NCBI RefSeq assembly: GCF_020883495.1
Contig: NZ_CP086610.1
Coordinates: 787,501-851,500, forward strand
Length of the DNA: 64,000 bases
Source: Shinella zoogloeoides
GTDB taxonomy: Bacteria; Pseudomonadota; Alphaproteobacteria; Rhizobiales; Rhizobiaceae
Reading direction: 5' to 3'
In this document: piece by piece, positions 1 to 14,059 of the stretch
How positions within the stretch are numbered: the first letter of the stretch is position 1
Layout: every line of letters starts with the position of its first letter
The notes under the pieces: model-generated
The model's input: only the letters and a program-made list of their open reading frames with translations
What the model was told of the DNA's origin: nothing
Databases searched by the model: none
Program-made: the position numbers and the translations under genes

Positions 1-154
1 GCCAGGTCATGCCGGCGAAGCGCTCGCCCATTTCCTCGACGCCGATCGGGTAGCCAGCATCCGTCAGCAGCGCCGATTCCACCTCGGCGGCGATGATTTC
101 CGAATCGACCAGGACCCCGTCGCAGTCGAAGATGATGAGATCGAAACCGTTCAT
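1..154 (-). CDS. HAD-family hydrolase, N-terminal fragment
   Basis: This is the first 51 codons of a gene running off the left edge of the window. The protein begins MNGFDLIIFDCDGVLVDSE, a textbook HAD motif I (DxD, the nucleophile and acid/base aspartates) of the beta-phosphoglucomutase-like phosphatase subfamily. The ATG is at 154 on the minus strand. Members remove phosphate from small sugars or phosphoglycolate, or isomerise sugar phosphates; the substrate cannot be told because the cap domain and motifs II-IV lie outside. The VWA gene at 285 is on the same strand upstream, separated by a strong hairpin. Confidence 0.85.
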   Translation of the reverse strand, partial: MNGFDLIIFDCDGVLVDSEIIAAEVESALLTDAGYPIGVEEMGERFAGMTW

Positions 155-228
155 GAGCGCATGTCTTTCATAGGGAGCGGAAAACCGCCGGTTCCCTACA
201 CGAAAGGCGCCTGCGGGACAATTGCGTA

Positions 229-260
229 TTCGGCGCGGGGCCTTCCAGCCCCGCGCCGAA
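229..260 (-). terminator. Hairpin between VWA gene and HAD gene
   Basis: A perfect 12-bp inverted repeat (TTCGGCGCGGGG, 8-nt loop, CCCCGCGCCGAA) lies just after the stop of the minus-strand VWA gene. It has no long T tract, so it may stabilise the 3' end or terminate weakly. Confidence 0.5.
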
Positions 261-284
261 CCTCGATCCGCATGCCGCGCGGCT

Positions 285-1952
285 TTACTGCACGGCGACT
301 TCCGAACGCTCGCCGGCCTTCACCGTCGCGTTCACTTCCTTCGGCGCGACGTCGCCCTCGAATTTGACGAGCAGCACATAGTCGCCGGGCGGAAGCGTAT
401 TCTGCACCTCCGCGCCGTACAGGGTGGCGATGGAGTTGCGGTGTTCGCCCTGGATGTCCTTCGTGATGGTCAGGATTTCCACGCTGGAGGCGCCGGGCGC
501 CTTGACCGCCAGAACGCCGGCATTCAGGTTGACGACGACCTCCTTCATCTCGCCGGCTTTCACCGAGAAGGGGATTTCGTTCGTCGCCGAGCCGAGCTTG
601 GCCGTCAGCACGAAGTCGCCCGCCGGAACATCCAGCTTGGTGCCCGTGCCGTAGGTATTGGTCAGGCTCTTGCGGCTGCCGTCGAGGGCCTTCGTGGCCT
701 CGACCACCTCGAAGAACACGTCGCCGGAATCGACCGCCGGCCCGCCTTCCGCATAGACCGCCTTGTTGATGATGATGCCCGAGCCGATGACGAGGTCGCG
801 CTCGACCGTCTCGCCCGCCTTCACCGCGAAGGTTTCCGTCACCTTGGTCGGGCCGAGGGTGCCGTTGACCTTCACCTCGCCGGCGGAGGCGTAGAACTTC
901 GCCGTGCCGTAATAGGTGGTGGAATAGTCGCCGAAGGCGATTTCGACGGCGGCGTCGGCATCGGCTTCCTTGTCCTGCGGCGTGCGCTTCGGCGTGACGA
1001 TGATATGGGCGGCGTCGAAGTTGACGAAGGGCTTGGCCACCGCGCCGTCCTTCACCTCGAAGGGCGTTTCGCGCTTGATCGAGCTGTGCAGCGTGGCGAC
1101 CGCGATGTACTTGCCCGCCGGGTAGGTGCCGGAGAAGGCGCCCTTGTACTGGCTTTCGAGATAGTCGCCGGCCGGCTTGCCGTCCGCGCCCGCCTTGTAG
1201 ATTTCCCAGAAGACGTCGTCACTGTCGCCGAGCGACGGCCCGCCTTCGGAAAGGGTGCTGTCGAACTCCGCGTTGAAGGCGGCGACCGGCTCCGGCTCGG
1301 CCTCCGCGACCTCCTCGGCCGGCTTGGACATCGGCGCTTCCGCCACCGTCTCCGTCAGCGCGGCGACGAGCTGGCTGGCGTCCGAGGCCTGGAAATATTT
1401 GCCGCCGGTGTTTTCCGCAAGGCAGGCGACCTGCTTGCCTTCCTCCTCCGTCAGGCCGAAGCCGACGACATGGGCGGTGAAGTCGACGCCCTTCTGCTCA
1501 AGCGCCGAGGCGATCGCGCAAGGATCGGCCTCGCAGGTCTCCAGCCCGTCCGTCACCAGCACGACGGTCGCCTTCTCCTCGGTATATTTGAGGATGTCGG
1601 CGGCCTGCTCGACGGACTGCGTGAGCGGCGTCTTGCCCTTCGGGTTGAGGCCGTTGACGAAGGCGGCGATCGCGTTTTCGGTGCCGGCGGCCGGCGGTAC
1701 GGCCAGCTCGATATCGCTGCACGAGCCCTTTTCACGATGGCCGTAGACCATCAGGCCCAGCTCGGTGCCGGTGGGCACCGATTTCAGCACGCTGGCGAGC
1801 GTCTCGCGGGCGATCTCGATCTTGCTGCGCCCGTCGATCTGGCCCCACATGGAGCCGGAGGCGTCCAGCACGATCATCGTCTTGTCGGCGGCGCCCGCCG
1901 CGCTGGCGGCAAGAAGCCCCGCCAGAAGCATGAAAACGGCTCTCAATCGCAC
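285..1952 (-). CDS. Exported VWA-domain protein
   Basis: 555 residues. A GTG start at 1952 is preferred because AGGAGG lies 6 bases upstream. An N-terminal signal peptide (about 22 residues, ending near ASAAGAA) directs it to the periplasm. Residues about 25-200 form a von Willebrand factor A domain: DASGS is the metal-binding MIDAS motif, with the later TDG loop (VLVTDGLE). The remaining 350 residues are low-cysteine, beta-rich and repetitive, with several stretches of the type LPPGDYVL or VPAGDFVL that resemble carboxypeptidase-regulatory or Ig-like modules. The role is unknown; VWA domains usually bind protein ligands through a metal ion. It appears monocistronic. Confidence 0.8.
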   Translation of the reverse strand: MRLRAVFMLLAGLLAASAAGAADKTMIVLDASGSMWGQIDGRSKIEIARETLASVLKSVPTGTELGLMVYGHREKGSCSDIELAVPPAAGTENAIAAFVNGLNPKGKTPLTQSVEQAADILKYTEEKATVVLVTDGLETCEADPCAIASALEQKGVDFTAHVVGFGLTEEEGKQVACLAENTGGKYFQASDASQLVAALTETVAEAPMSKPAEEVAEAEPEPVAAFNAEFDSTLSEGGPSLGDSDDVFWEIYKAGADGKPAGDYLESQYKGAFSGTYPAGKYIAVATLHSSIKRETPFEVKDGAVAKPFVNFDAAHIIVTPKRTPQDKEADADAAVEIAFGDYSTTYYGTAKFYASAGEVKVNGTLGPTKVTETFAVKAGETVERDLVIGSGIIINKAVYAEGGPAVDSGDVFFEVVEATKALDGSRKSLTNTYGTGTKLDVPAGDFVLTAKLGSATNEIPFSVKAGEMKEVVVNLNAGVLAVKAPGASSVEILTITKDIQGEHRNSIATLYGAEVQNTLPPGDYVLLVKFEGDVAPKEVNATVKAGERSEVAVQ

Positions 1953-2117
1953 GATTGTCCTCCTCGTTCCGGCAAACGCGGCCGACCCCTCGGCCCGGCG
2001 CGGCGGTATCCATCATGAAACGTGCGGGAAGCGGCGTCTATTCGACGCCGCCTGAATTCCTGGTTGCAGTCCCCTTGCGAGACGGTTTCGGCTTTTTCTC
2101 CAAAGCCTTCAGCCTTT

Positions 2118-3316
<1,199 letters not shown>

Positions 3317-3437
3317 CCGCCCGCACACCCTTCATACCGTTTCTCCAGCCGCAGCCTCCGGTGTTCCCTGCACCGGGGGTTGTGGCTTTCGGGGGATGGT
3401 GTCCCCGCAAACTTCCATGATGGGGATTCAGGCGATG

Positions 3438-3445
3438 TTAACCAT
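3438..3445 (+). promoter_or_regulatory. Isolated TTAACCAT motif downstream of ccrM
   Basis: An exact CtrA half-site sequence lies in the 300-bp gap between ccrM and the HAD gene. No gene start follows it convincingly; the rest of the gap (3317-3580) shows no supported coding sequence. It may be chance. Confidence 0.2.
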
Positions 3446-3580
3446 CGCCCGCTTACTGTGCTCCGGCAAATGCGTCAGGCCAAGCAACGGAAATCGTTGT
3501 GGAAAGCCGTAGCCGATCAACCGGCGCGGCAGGCAGGATATCGCCTTTCCGGTTTTGTGCCTTCAGTCCCGGAAATGCGA

Positions 3581-3613
3581 AAACGCCCGGAACCGCAAGG
3601 TTCCGGGCGTTTC
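3581..3613 (-). terminator. Rho-independent terminator of the HAD hydrolase gene
   Basis: On the minus strand, CGCCCGGAACC / TTGC loop / GGTTCCGGGCG is followed by TTTTCGC, starting 4 bases after the stop codon. The mirror-image sequence could also stop transcription coming from ccrM. Confidence 0.8.
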
Positions 3614-3616
3614 GGT

Positions 3617-4234
3617 TCAAAGGGCGATGCCGTGCGCGGCAAGGTCGCTTTTCAATTTCTCCGGGTCGGTGAACAGGACCGCATTCCAGCCGGCAAGCCG
3701 CGCGCCTTCCACATTGGCCGTCGAATCGTCGATGAAGAGCGTATGGGCGGGCGCAAGGCCGAAGTCGCGGCTGTGCTTCTCGTAGATCGCAAGGTCCGGC
3801 TTGATCAAACCCACCTCGCCGGAGACGGTCACGCCGCGCGGCATGTCGAGGAAGGGGAAGAGCTTGCGCGCCTCCTTGAAGGTGTCGGCGGCGAAGTTGG
3901 TCAGCATGGTCACGTCGCGCTGCTGGGCGATCAGCGTCTCCATGATCGCGACGCTCTCGACATAGGCGTGCGAGACCATCTCGTGCCAGTGCTTGCGGAA
4001 GGCGCGGATATGCTCGCTGCGGTCCGGATGGGCCGCGATCAGCAGCGCCTCGGCCTCTTGCCATGCGCGGCCGCGGTCCTGCTCGATGTTCCAGTCGTGC
4101 GTGCAGACATTGGCGAAGAACCAGTTGCGCTCCGCATCGTCCGGGATGAGGCGCGCATAGGGAATGTGCGGGTCGTAGTGGATCAGCACCTTGCCGATGT
4201 CGAAGACGATGTGTCGGATTTCGATGCTGCTCAT
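3617..4234 (-). CDS. HAD-family hydrolase (YihX-like, subfamily IA)
   Basis: 205 residues. Motif I reads FDIGKVL, with Gly in place of the second Asp; this FDxGxV form is also seen in the YihX/epoxide-hydrolase-like HAD branch, so it is not a defect. Later motifs are present: a Thr in MLTNFAADTF (motif II), the Lys of IKPD (motif III) and FIDDSTANVEGARLAGW (motif IV). It is probably a cytosolic sugar-phosphate phosphatase, but the substrate is unknown. ATG at 4234. It lies downstream of mutY on the same strand, separated by 177 bp of repeats. Confidence 0.85.
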   Translation of the reverse strand: MSSIEIRHIVFDIGKVLIHYDPHIPYARLIPDDAERNWFFANVCTHDWNIEQDRGRAWQEAEALLIAAHPDRSEHIRAFRKHWHEMVSHAYVESVAIMETLIAQQRDVTMLTNFAADTFKEARKLFPFLDMPRGVTVSGEVGLIKPDLAIYEKHSRDFGLAPAHTLFIDDSTANVEGARLAGWNAVLFTDPEKLKSDLAAHGIAL

Positions 4235-4250
4235 GGGGGCCTCGTGTGTG

Positions 4251-4300
4251 ATTAGGCAATAGCTATTAGGCAGTAGCCATTAGGCAATAGGCAGTAGGGA
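4251..4300. repeat. Degenerate TTAGGCA[AG]TAG repeats, inverted relative to the heptamer array
   Basis: The stretch contains TTAGGCAATAG, TTAGGCAGTAG, TTAGGCAATAG and GGCAGTAG. GCAGTAG is the reverse complement of the CTACTGC unit found 35-110 bp further on, so the two blocks could pair as a hairpin or cruciform. Confidence 0.8.
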
Positions 4301-4332
4301 AAGGCGTTGCATTACACGCCACGTTCCACAAT

Positions 4333-5494
<1,162 letters not shown>

Positions 5495-5655
5495 GGTATG
5501 CCTGAACGGGTCGGTGCGCTTTTCCGGGCGGGATGCGGCGCGCGCAAAACCGCTGCACACTTCTCCTGGATTTGTTCTATAACTGGCCGAGCGGTCCGCG
5601 ATCTGCAAGGTGCTTCGCGGACAAGACAGGACTATTTTCCCGCAAAGGGTGGAAT

Positions 5656-6174
5656 GTGAACGCGAAGACCGGAAGGCCCCAGTCGCGGCGCGGCGTCGTC
5701 CAGATCAGCGAAGTGGCCAACGACCTCATCGATCCGGTGCTGGCCAAGCGGGCGGGCATCAACACGATGCTGCTCGGCTCCTGGGACGAGATCGCCGGCT
5801 CGGAATTTGCCGAATGCACGCGGCCGGAGCGCATCGCCTGGCCGCGCCGCGCCTCGGAAATGGCGGGCGAGGGCGGCGGCTACCAGCCGGGCGTGCTGAC
5901 GATCGCCTGCGAGGGCGCACGCGCGCTCTTCCTCAGCCACCAGCAGGGCGAGATCATCCAGCGCATCAACGGCTTCTTCGGTTTTCCGGCCATCAACCAG
6001 GTCCGGATCGTGCAGAAGCCGGTGACGCCGCAGGCGCGCCACCGCGCCCGGCCGCGCCCGTTGACGGGGGACGCCGCCCGCCATCTCGACGAACTCGTCG
6101 ACGGCATCGAGGGCGAGGCGCTGAAGACGGCCCTCAAACGTCTCGGCACGGCCGTGCTCGGTCGGCGGCGTTGA
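5656..6174 (+). CDS. DUF721 / DciA-like protein
   Basis: 172 residues from a GTG at 5656 with AGGGTGG upstream; the longer upstream extension is not family-like. The protein shows the DUF721 pattern: an N-terminal basic segment, then a domain with [22 protein letters not shown] and [27 protein letters not shown] (key parts near residues 38-110). DciA proteins load or regulate the replicative helicase in bacteria lacking DnaC. The C-terminal half is Arg-rich. It is the first gene after the divergent mutY promoter and is followed by the DsbA-like lipoprotein and smc. Confidence 0.8.
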
Positions 6175-6295
6175 TCATCGAACGGTCACAATTCTTTGAA
6201 GTTACTGGCCTTCACGCCGCTTGTTCGCGCCCGAAAGCAGGTATAACGGGATTGCGCAAGTACAGAATTTCATATCCCTTCCGACAGGAGAGACC

Positions 6296-7156
6296 ATGTC
6301 CCTTTCCGAAATGAGCCTCATGAAGCGTCTTCTCACGGGCGCCGCCGTCGCCGCGCTCGCCGTGACGCTGGCCGCCTGCTCCGACGAGAAGAAGGAGGAG
6401 ACCGCCAAGGCGCCCGAAACCAGCCAGACGACGACCAGCGAAAGCGCAAGCTCGACGCCGGCGACGTCCACGTCCACTGGCACGGCGACCGAGACTCCCG
6501 CGACGACCACCACCACCACCACGACAACGACGCCGGCGGCCGAGACCGCCCAGAAGCCCGCCGTCGAGCTGCCCACTTCGGAAGGCGACGTGGACATGGC
6601 CGAGGTGCTGAAGCCCGGCGCGCTGCCCGACATGGCGCTCGGCGAGGCGAATGCCCCCGTCACCATCGTCGAATACATGTCGACGACCTGCCCGCATTGC
6701 GCGGCGTTCCACAACAACACCTTCGACGCCATCAAGGAAAAGTATGTCGATAGCGGCAAGGTCCGCTTCATCCTGCGCGAATTCCCGTTCGATCCGCGCG
6801 CTGCCGCAGCCTTCATGCTGGCGCGCTGCAACCCGCAGGACACGACCAAGCTCACCGAGGCCGCCCAGTATTTCCCGATGATCTCCATGCTGATGAAGCA
6901 GCAGGAAACCTGGGCCGGCGCGCAGGATGGCCGCGAAGCGCTGCTGCAGATGTCCAAGCTCGCCGGTTTTACACAGGAGAGCTTCCAGGCCTGCTTGACG
7001 AACCAGAAGCTTCTGGATGATGTGAACGCGGTACGGGAACGCGGTGCCAAGGAATTCGGCGTCGCGGCGACCCCGACCTTCCTGATCAACGGCAAGCGCT
7101 ATTCGGGGGACATGTCGGTTGACACCATGTCGGCCCTTATCGACAGCATGCTCTGA
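6296..7156 (+). CDS. DsbA-family thioredoxin-fold lipoprotein
   Basis: 286 residues from the ATG at 6296 with AGGAGA five bases upstream. Residues 1-25 form a lipoprotein signal with lipobox LAAC. A Thr/Ser/Ala/Pro-rich linker of about 70 residues, including a run of Thr codons, probably spans the periplasm. The remainder is a DsbA/DsbG-like oxidoreductase with active site CPHC (in MSTTCPHCAAF) and the cis-Pro loop ATPTFLINGKRY. It likely forms or isomerises disulfides in exported proteins. A strong terminator follows, separating it from smc. Confidence 0.9.
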   Translation: MSLSEMSLMKRLLTGAAVAALAVTLAACSDEKKEETAKAPETSQTTTSESASSTPATSTSTGTATETPATTTTTTTTTTPAAETAQKPAVELPTSEGDVDMAEVLKPGALPDMALGEANAPVTIVEYMSTTCPHCAAFHNNTFDAIKEKYVDSGKVRFILREFPFDPRAAAAFMLARCNPQDTTKLTEAAQYFPMISMLMKQQETWAGAQDGREALLQMSKLAGFTQESFQACLTNQKLLDDVNAVRERGAKEFGVAATPTFLINGKRYSGDMSVDTMSALIDSML

Positions 7157-7175
7157 TCCTTCGACCGGATTTCAG

Positions 7176-7209
7176 GCGGGCGACGGCGGAAGCCGTGCGC
7201 CCGCTTTTT
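7176..7209 (+). terminator. Rho-independent terminator after the DsbA-like gene
   Basis: GCGGGCG-ACGGC / GGAA / GCCGT-G-CGCCCGC is followed by TTTTT. It ends only 22 bp before the smc ATG, so smc must be read through or use a promoter inside this structure or further upstream. Confidence 0.85.
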
Positions 7210-7231
7210 GCTTCCTGCCTCCGGTGAAGGC

Positions 7232-10200
7232 ATGAAGTTCACCAAGCTCCGCCTCCTCGGCTTCAAGTCCTTCGTCGAACCCACAGAATTCGTCATCGAG
7301 CGGGGCCTGACCGGCGTCGTCGGGCCGAACGGCTGCGGCAAGTCGAACCTCGTCGAGGCGCTGCGCTGGGTGATGGGGGAGAACTCCTACAAGAACATGC
7401 GCGCGTCCGGCATGGACGACGTCATCTTCTCCGGCTCCGGCAACCGCCCCGCGCGCAACACCGCCGAAGTCGGCCTCTATCTCGACAATTCCGACCGCAC
7501 CGCGCCCGCCGCCTTCAACGGCGAGGACGAGATCCAGGTCACGCGCCGCATCGAGCGCGAGAACGGCTCGGTCTACCGCATCAACGGCAAGGAGGCGCGC
7601 GCCAAGGATGTGCAGCTTCTCTTCGCCGACGCCTCCACCGGCGCCCGCTCGCCCTCCATGGTGGGGCAGGGCCGTATCGGCGAACTCATTCAGGCCAAGC
7701 CTCAGGCCCGCCGCCAGCTTCTCGAAGAGGCCGCCGGCATTTCCGGCCTCCATTCCCGCCGCCACGAGGCGGAACTGCGCCTGCGCGCCGCCGAGACCAA
7801 TCTGGAGCGGCTCGACGATGTCACCTCGCAGCTCGAAAGCCAGATCGAGAGCCTGAAGCGCCAGTCGCGGCAGGCGAACCGCTTCAAGGCTCTGTCAGCC
7901 GATATCCGCCGCCATGAGGCGATGCTGCTGCATATCCGCTGGGCGCAGGCCAAGGAGGCCGAGGGGGAGGCTGAAAGCCAGCTCAACCAGGCGACCTCGC
8001 TCGTCGCCGAGCGCGCCAATGCGCAGATGCAGGCGGCCAAGGATCAGGCCGTCGCCAGCCTGAAGCTGCCCGAATTGCGCGAGAACGAGGCCAAGCTCGC
8101 CGCCGTCCTCCAGCGCCTCCAGATCGCCCGCACGCAGCTTGAGGAGGATTCCGCCCGCCTCCTGCGCCGCCGCGACGAACTCACCCGCCGCCTTGCCCAG
8201 CTTGCCGAGGACATTTCCCGCGAGGAGCGCATGGTGGCCGATAACGCCGCCGTGCTGGAGCGGCTGATGGCGGAGGAAGAAGAAATCGGCGAAATCCTCG
8301 CCGAGGCCGACGAGCGCGCCGAGGCCGCCCGCGAGACGATGGACGAGGCCGCCGCGAAACTTGCCGAAAGCGAAGCCGCCCTTGCCGCCGTCACCGCCGA
8401 GCGCGCAGAGGCGCAGGCCGTGCGCAACCAGCTCGAAAAGGCGATCCGCGACCTTGCCGAACGCCATCTCCGCCTCGGCCAGCAGCTCGACGGGCAGGCG
8501 CGCGAGCTGGAGGAGATGGACGCCCGTATCGCCGCGCTTCCCGATCCCGAGGAGCGCCGCGCCGCCGTGCAATCGGCCGAGGAGGCGCTGGAGGCGGCCG
8601 GCGAGATGCTCGTCGCCGTCGAGGAGGCGCTGGAAGAGGCCCGCTTCAACGAATCCGCCCTGCGCGGCCCGGTCGATGCCGCCCGCGCGCGCCTTGCCGG
8701 CATCGAGACGGAAGCCCGCACCATCCGCCGTATGCTGGAAGCGGGGGCCGCCGGTGGTTCCTTCGCGCCCGTCGTGGAAGACGTCGATGTCGATCGCGGC
8801 TACGAAACGGCCCTCGGCGCTGCGCTTGGCGACGATCTCGATTCGCCCGCGGATAGCGATGCGCCCGTACACTGGCGGCCATCCGGCGATGCCTCGGGCG
8901 ATGCCGCCCTGCCGGATGGCGTCCCCGCGCTGATCGCCCATGTTCGTGCGCCAAAAGTCCTGCACCGCCGCCTCGCCCAGATCGGCATCGCGAGCAGCGT
9001 GGAACAGGCCCTGTCGTTGCTGCCGCGGTTGAAGCCCGGCCAGCGGCTCGTCACCCGAGAAGGCGCGGTTTTCCGCTGGGATGGTCATGTCACCGGCGCG
9101 GACGCGCCGAGCGCCGCCGCCCTTCGCCTCGAACAGAAGAACCGCCTTGCCGAACTCGAAACCGAGGCGGAAGACGCCCGCGCGGCGCTTGCCGACGCGG
9201 AAGCCGATCTTGCCCGCGCCGGCGAGGCGATCCGCGCCGAGACGCAGCGCCAGCAGGCGGCGCGCGAGGCGCAGCGCAACGCCACCCGCGCGCTGGCCGA
9301 AGCCCGCGAGGCGCTGGAAGCCGCCGAGCGCGCCTCCGGCGATCTCATCCGCCGCCGCGCCGTGCTGTCGGAGACCCGCGCCCAGATCGAGGCGCAGGTG
9401 GAGGAGGCTGCCGAGGCGCTGGAGGATGCCCGCGCCGCCCTGGAGGACGCGCCCGATCTTGCCGATCTCGACCTGCGCCTGCGCACCCACACCATGGACG
9501 TCGCAACCGACCGCGCGACGCTGGCCGAAGCCCGCGCCGCCCATGACGGCCTTGCCCGCGAGATGGCCGACCGCCGCCGTCGCCTCATGGCCATCTCGGC
9601 CGAGCGCGAGACATGGAAGAGCCGCGCCGCCAGCGCCGAGGGCCACATCGCCACCCTGCGCGAGCGCGAAAGCGAGGCGCGCGAGGAGATGGAAGAGCTT
9701 ATCGAGGCCCCCGACGAGATCGAGGAAAAGCGCCGCGAGCTTCTGACAGGCCTTACAAATGCCGAGGCCGCCCGCCGCGAGGCCGCCGATGCGCTTCAGG
9801 ACGCGGAAAACCGCCAGCGCGAGGCCGACCGCATCGCCGCGACGGCCCTTTCGCAGCTTGCCGAATCCCGCGAGACGCGCGGCCGTGCGGAAGAACGCCT
9901 CGTTTCCGCCCGCGAGCGCCGCACCGAGGGCGAGGCGCGCATCCGCGAGGCACTGTCCTGCGCGCCGCACGAAGCCTTGCGCCTGACCGGCCACCCCGTC
10001 GACGCCCCGCTGCCCGACCCGCGCGAGCGCGAACGCGAGCTCGACCGGCTGAAGATGGAGCGCGAGCGCCTCGGCGCGGTGAACCTGCGCGCCGAAGAAG
10101 AGCAGAAGGAATTGTCGGAAAAGCTCGAGGCCATCGTCACCGAGCGCGAGGATATCATCGAGGCGATCCGCAAGCTGCGTTCTGCCATCCAGAGCCTCAA

Positions 10201-10696
10201 CCGCGAGGGCCGCGAACGCCTTCTCGCCGCCTTCGACGTGGTCAATGTGCAGTTCCAGCGCCTCTTCACCCATCTCTTCGGCGGCGGCACGGCGGAATTG
10301 CAGCTCATCGAGAGCGATGACCCGCTCGACGCCGGCCTCGAAATCCTCGCCCGCCCGCCCGGCAAGAAGCCGCAGACCATGACGCTGCTGTCCGGCGGCG
10401 AGCAGGCGCTGACGGCCATGGCCCTCATCTTCGCCGTCTTCCTCACCAATCCCGCGCCGATCTGCGTGCTGGACGAGGTGGACGCCCCGCTCGACGACCA
10501 CAATGTCGAGCGCTACTGCAACCTGATGGACGAAATGGCCGCCTCCACCGAGACCCGCTTCGTCATCATCACCCACAACCCCATCACCATGGCCCGCATG
10601 AACCGCCTCTTCGGCGTCACCATGGCCGAGCAGGGCGTATCGCAGCTCGTGTCGGTGGACCTGCAGACGGCGGAGCAGTTGCGCGAGGCGTCCTGA
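7232..10696 (+). CDS. smc: Chromosome segregation protein SMC
   Basis: 1154 residues from the ATG at 7232 (MKFTKLRLLGFKSF). This is the SMC ATPase that organises and segregates the chromosome with ScpA/ScpB (not in this window). The N-terminal head has Walker A GPNGCGKSN near residue 32. Long Glu/Ala/Arg-rich coiled coils flank a hinge at about residues 500-635. The C-terminal head has the ABC signature LLSGGEQALTA and Walker B ICVLDEVDAPLDD. Length is as expected for the family. Codon use is strongly GC-biased, giving long open frames on the opposite strand that are not genes. Confidence 0.97.
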   Translation: MKFTKLRLLGFKSFVEPTEFVIERGLTGVVGPNGCGKSNLVEALRWVMGENSYKNMRASGMDDVIFSGSGNRPARNTAEVGLYLDNSDRTAPAAFNGEDEIQVTRRIERENGSVYRINGKEARAKDVQLLFADASTGARSPSMVGQGRIGELIQAKPQARRQLLEEAAGISGLHSRRHEAELRLRAAETNLERLDDVTSQLESQIESLKRQSRQANRFKALSADIRRHEAMLLHIRWAQAKEAEGEAESQLNQATSLVAERANAQMQAAKDQAVASLKLPELRENEAKLAAVLQRLQIARTQLEEDSARLLRRRDELTRRLAQLAEDISREERMVADNAAVLERLMAEEEEIGEILAEADERAEAARETMDEAAAKLAESEAALAAVTAERAEAQAVRNQLEKAIRDLAERHLRLGQQLDGQARELEEMDARIAALPDPEERRAAVQSAEEALEAAGEMLVAVEEALEEARFNESALRGPVDAARARLAGIETEARTIRRMLEAGAAGGSFAPVVEDVDVDRGYETALGAALGDDLDSPADSDAPVHWRPSGDASGDAALPDGVPALIAHVRAPKVLHRRLAQIGIASSVEQALSLLPRLKPGQRLVTREGAVFRWDGHVTGADAPSAAALRLEQKNRLAELETEAEDARAALADAEADLARAGEAIRAETQRQQAAREAQRNATRALAEAREALEAAERASGDLIRRRAVLSETRAQIEAQVEEAAEALEDARAALEDAPDLADLDLRLRTHTMDVATDRATLAEARAAHDGLAREMADRRRRLMAISAERETWKSRAASAEGHIATLRERESEAREEMEELIEAPDEIEEKRRELLTGLTNAEAARREAADALQDAENRQREADRIAATALSQLAESRETRGRAEERLVSARERRTEGEARIREALSCAPHEALRLTGHPVDAPLPDPRERERELDRLKMERERLGAVNLRAEEEQKELSEKLEAIVTEREDIIEAIRKLRSAIQSLNREGRERLLAAFDVVNVQFQRLFTHLFGGGTAELQLIESDDPLDAGLEILARPPGKKPQTMTLLSGGEQALTAMALIFAVFLTNPAPICVLDEVDAPLDDHNVERYCNLMDEMAASTETRFVIITHNPITMARMNRLFGVTMAEQGVSQLVSVDLQTAEQLREAS

Positions 10697-10777
10697 CCGT
10701 GCGGAACCAAATCCGCTCCCATGCATTGGTCCCCGCCCGCATGTTCCAGCGGGTGGATATGCAATCGGGGACAGAAC

Positions 10778-10924
10778 GTGAGCAGAGACGCACTTTACAT
10801 GGTCATCGGCGCCCTCATCGTCGTGGTGGCGGGCTTTTCCTTTTATGCCTGGCAGCAGGAGACGGAGCCTGACGGCGTCGAGATACGGCTGAACGAAGAG
10901 GGGCTTTCCATTCAGGAAAACTGA
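10778..10924 (+). CDS. Small single-pass membrane protein (48 aa)
   Basis: Starts at a GTG at 10778 with GGGGA upstream (VSRDALYMV...). It contains one hydrophobic segment, MVIGALIVVVAGFSFYAW, followed by an acidic tail ending GLSIQEN. A shorter version from the ATG at 10799 would keep the membrane segment. The function is unknown. It sits between smc and ppdK on the same strand. Confidence 0.6.
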   Translation: MSRDALYMVIGALIVVVAGFSFYAWQQETEPDGVEIRLNEEGLSIQEN

Positions 10925-11070
10925 GGCTTGCCCGTCGCGCTTATATTTTTCTCACGTAATGTTGCGATGCCGTCGCAAAATTGACGCAGTGCAGCAAAAA
11001 TCCTGTCGCACCGCGTTTTCAAAGGGATGCACTTCCTGTAGATTGCGCTAACGCAATTGGGGAGGCGTCG

Positions 11071-13740
<2,670 letters not shown>

Positions 13741-13743
13741 GGA

Positions 13744-13998
13744 TCAGTAGCGCCGGTCGCGCACGATGATGACGGGCGGCGGCATGTAGAGCGCGTCGCG
13801 GCTCGACTGGCGCAGCGATGCGCGCCGGTCGAGGTCTATGCGTTGCAGGCATTCGGCGAAGGCATCGGTGCGCGGGCGAAAGCCGTAGGACAGGCAGCGG
13901 CTTTCGTCCGCTGCGCGTACCTCTTGTGCGCTCTGGCAGCCGGTGACGGCAAGGGCGGCGACGGCGAGGACCGCCAATCTGGAAACGATCGTGGACAT
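13744..13998 (-). CDS. Small lipoprotein, unknown function
   Basis: 84 residues from the ATG at 13998. A lipobox VTGC ends a hydrophobic signal peptide (MSTIVSRLAVLAVAALAVTGC). The mature part has two further cysteines (SRCLSYGF and AECLQRI) and a C-terminus rich in Pro and Arg (PPPVIIVRDRRY). This Cys pattern resembles small rhizobial lipoproteins with no known role. It converges on ppdK with a 3-bp gap. Confidence 0.65.
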   Translation of the reverse strand: MSTIVSRLAVLAVAALAVTGCQSAQEVRAADESRCLSYGFRPRTDAFAECLQRIDLDRRASLRQSSRDALYMPPPVIIVRDRRY

Positions 13999-14059
13999 GC
14001 TGGCTCCGGCGCTCCGTGACGCCATGGACATAGGCGCGTCCCGCCGGTGCGGCAAGCCT

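Noticed and set aside
3617..4234. Inactive HAD enzyme because motif I lacks the second Asp
   Set aside because: FDIGKV is the normal form in one HAD branch (YihX-like), and the other motifs are intact.
6202..7095. A 297-codon frame opposite the DsbA-like gene with a long Val run
   Set aside because: The Val run is the reverse complement of the Thr-rich linker codons, and the lipoprotein with CPHC on the plus strand is convincing.
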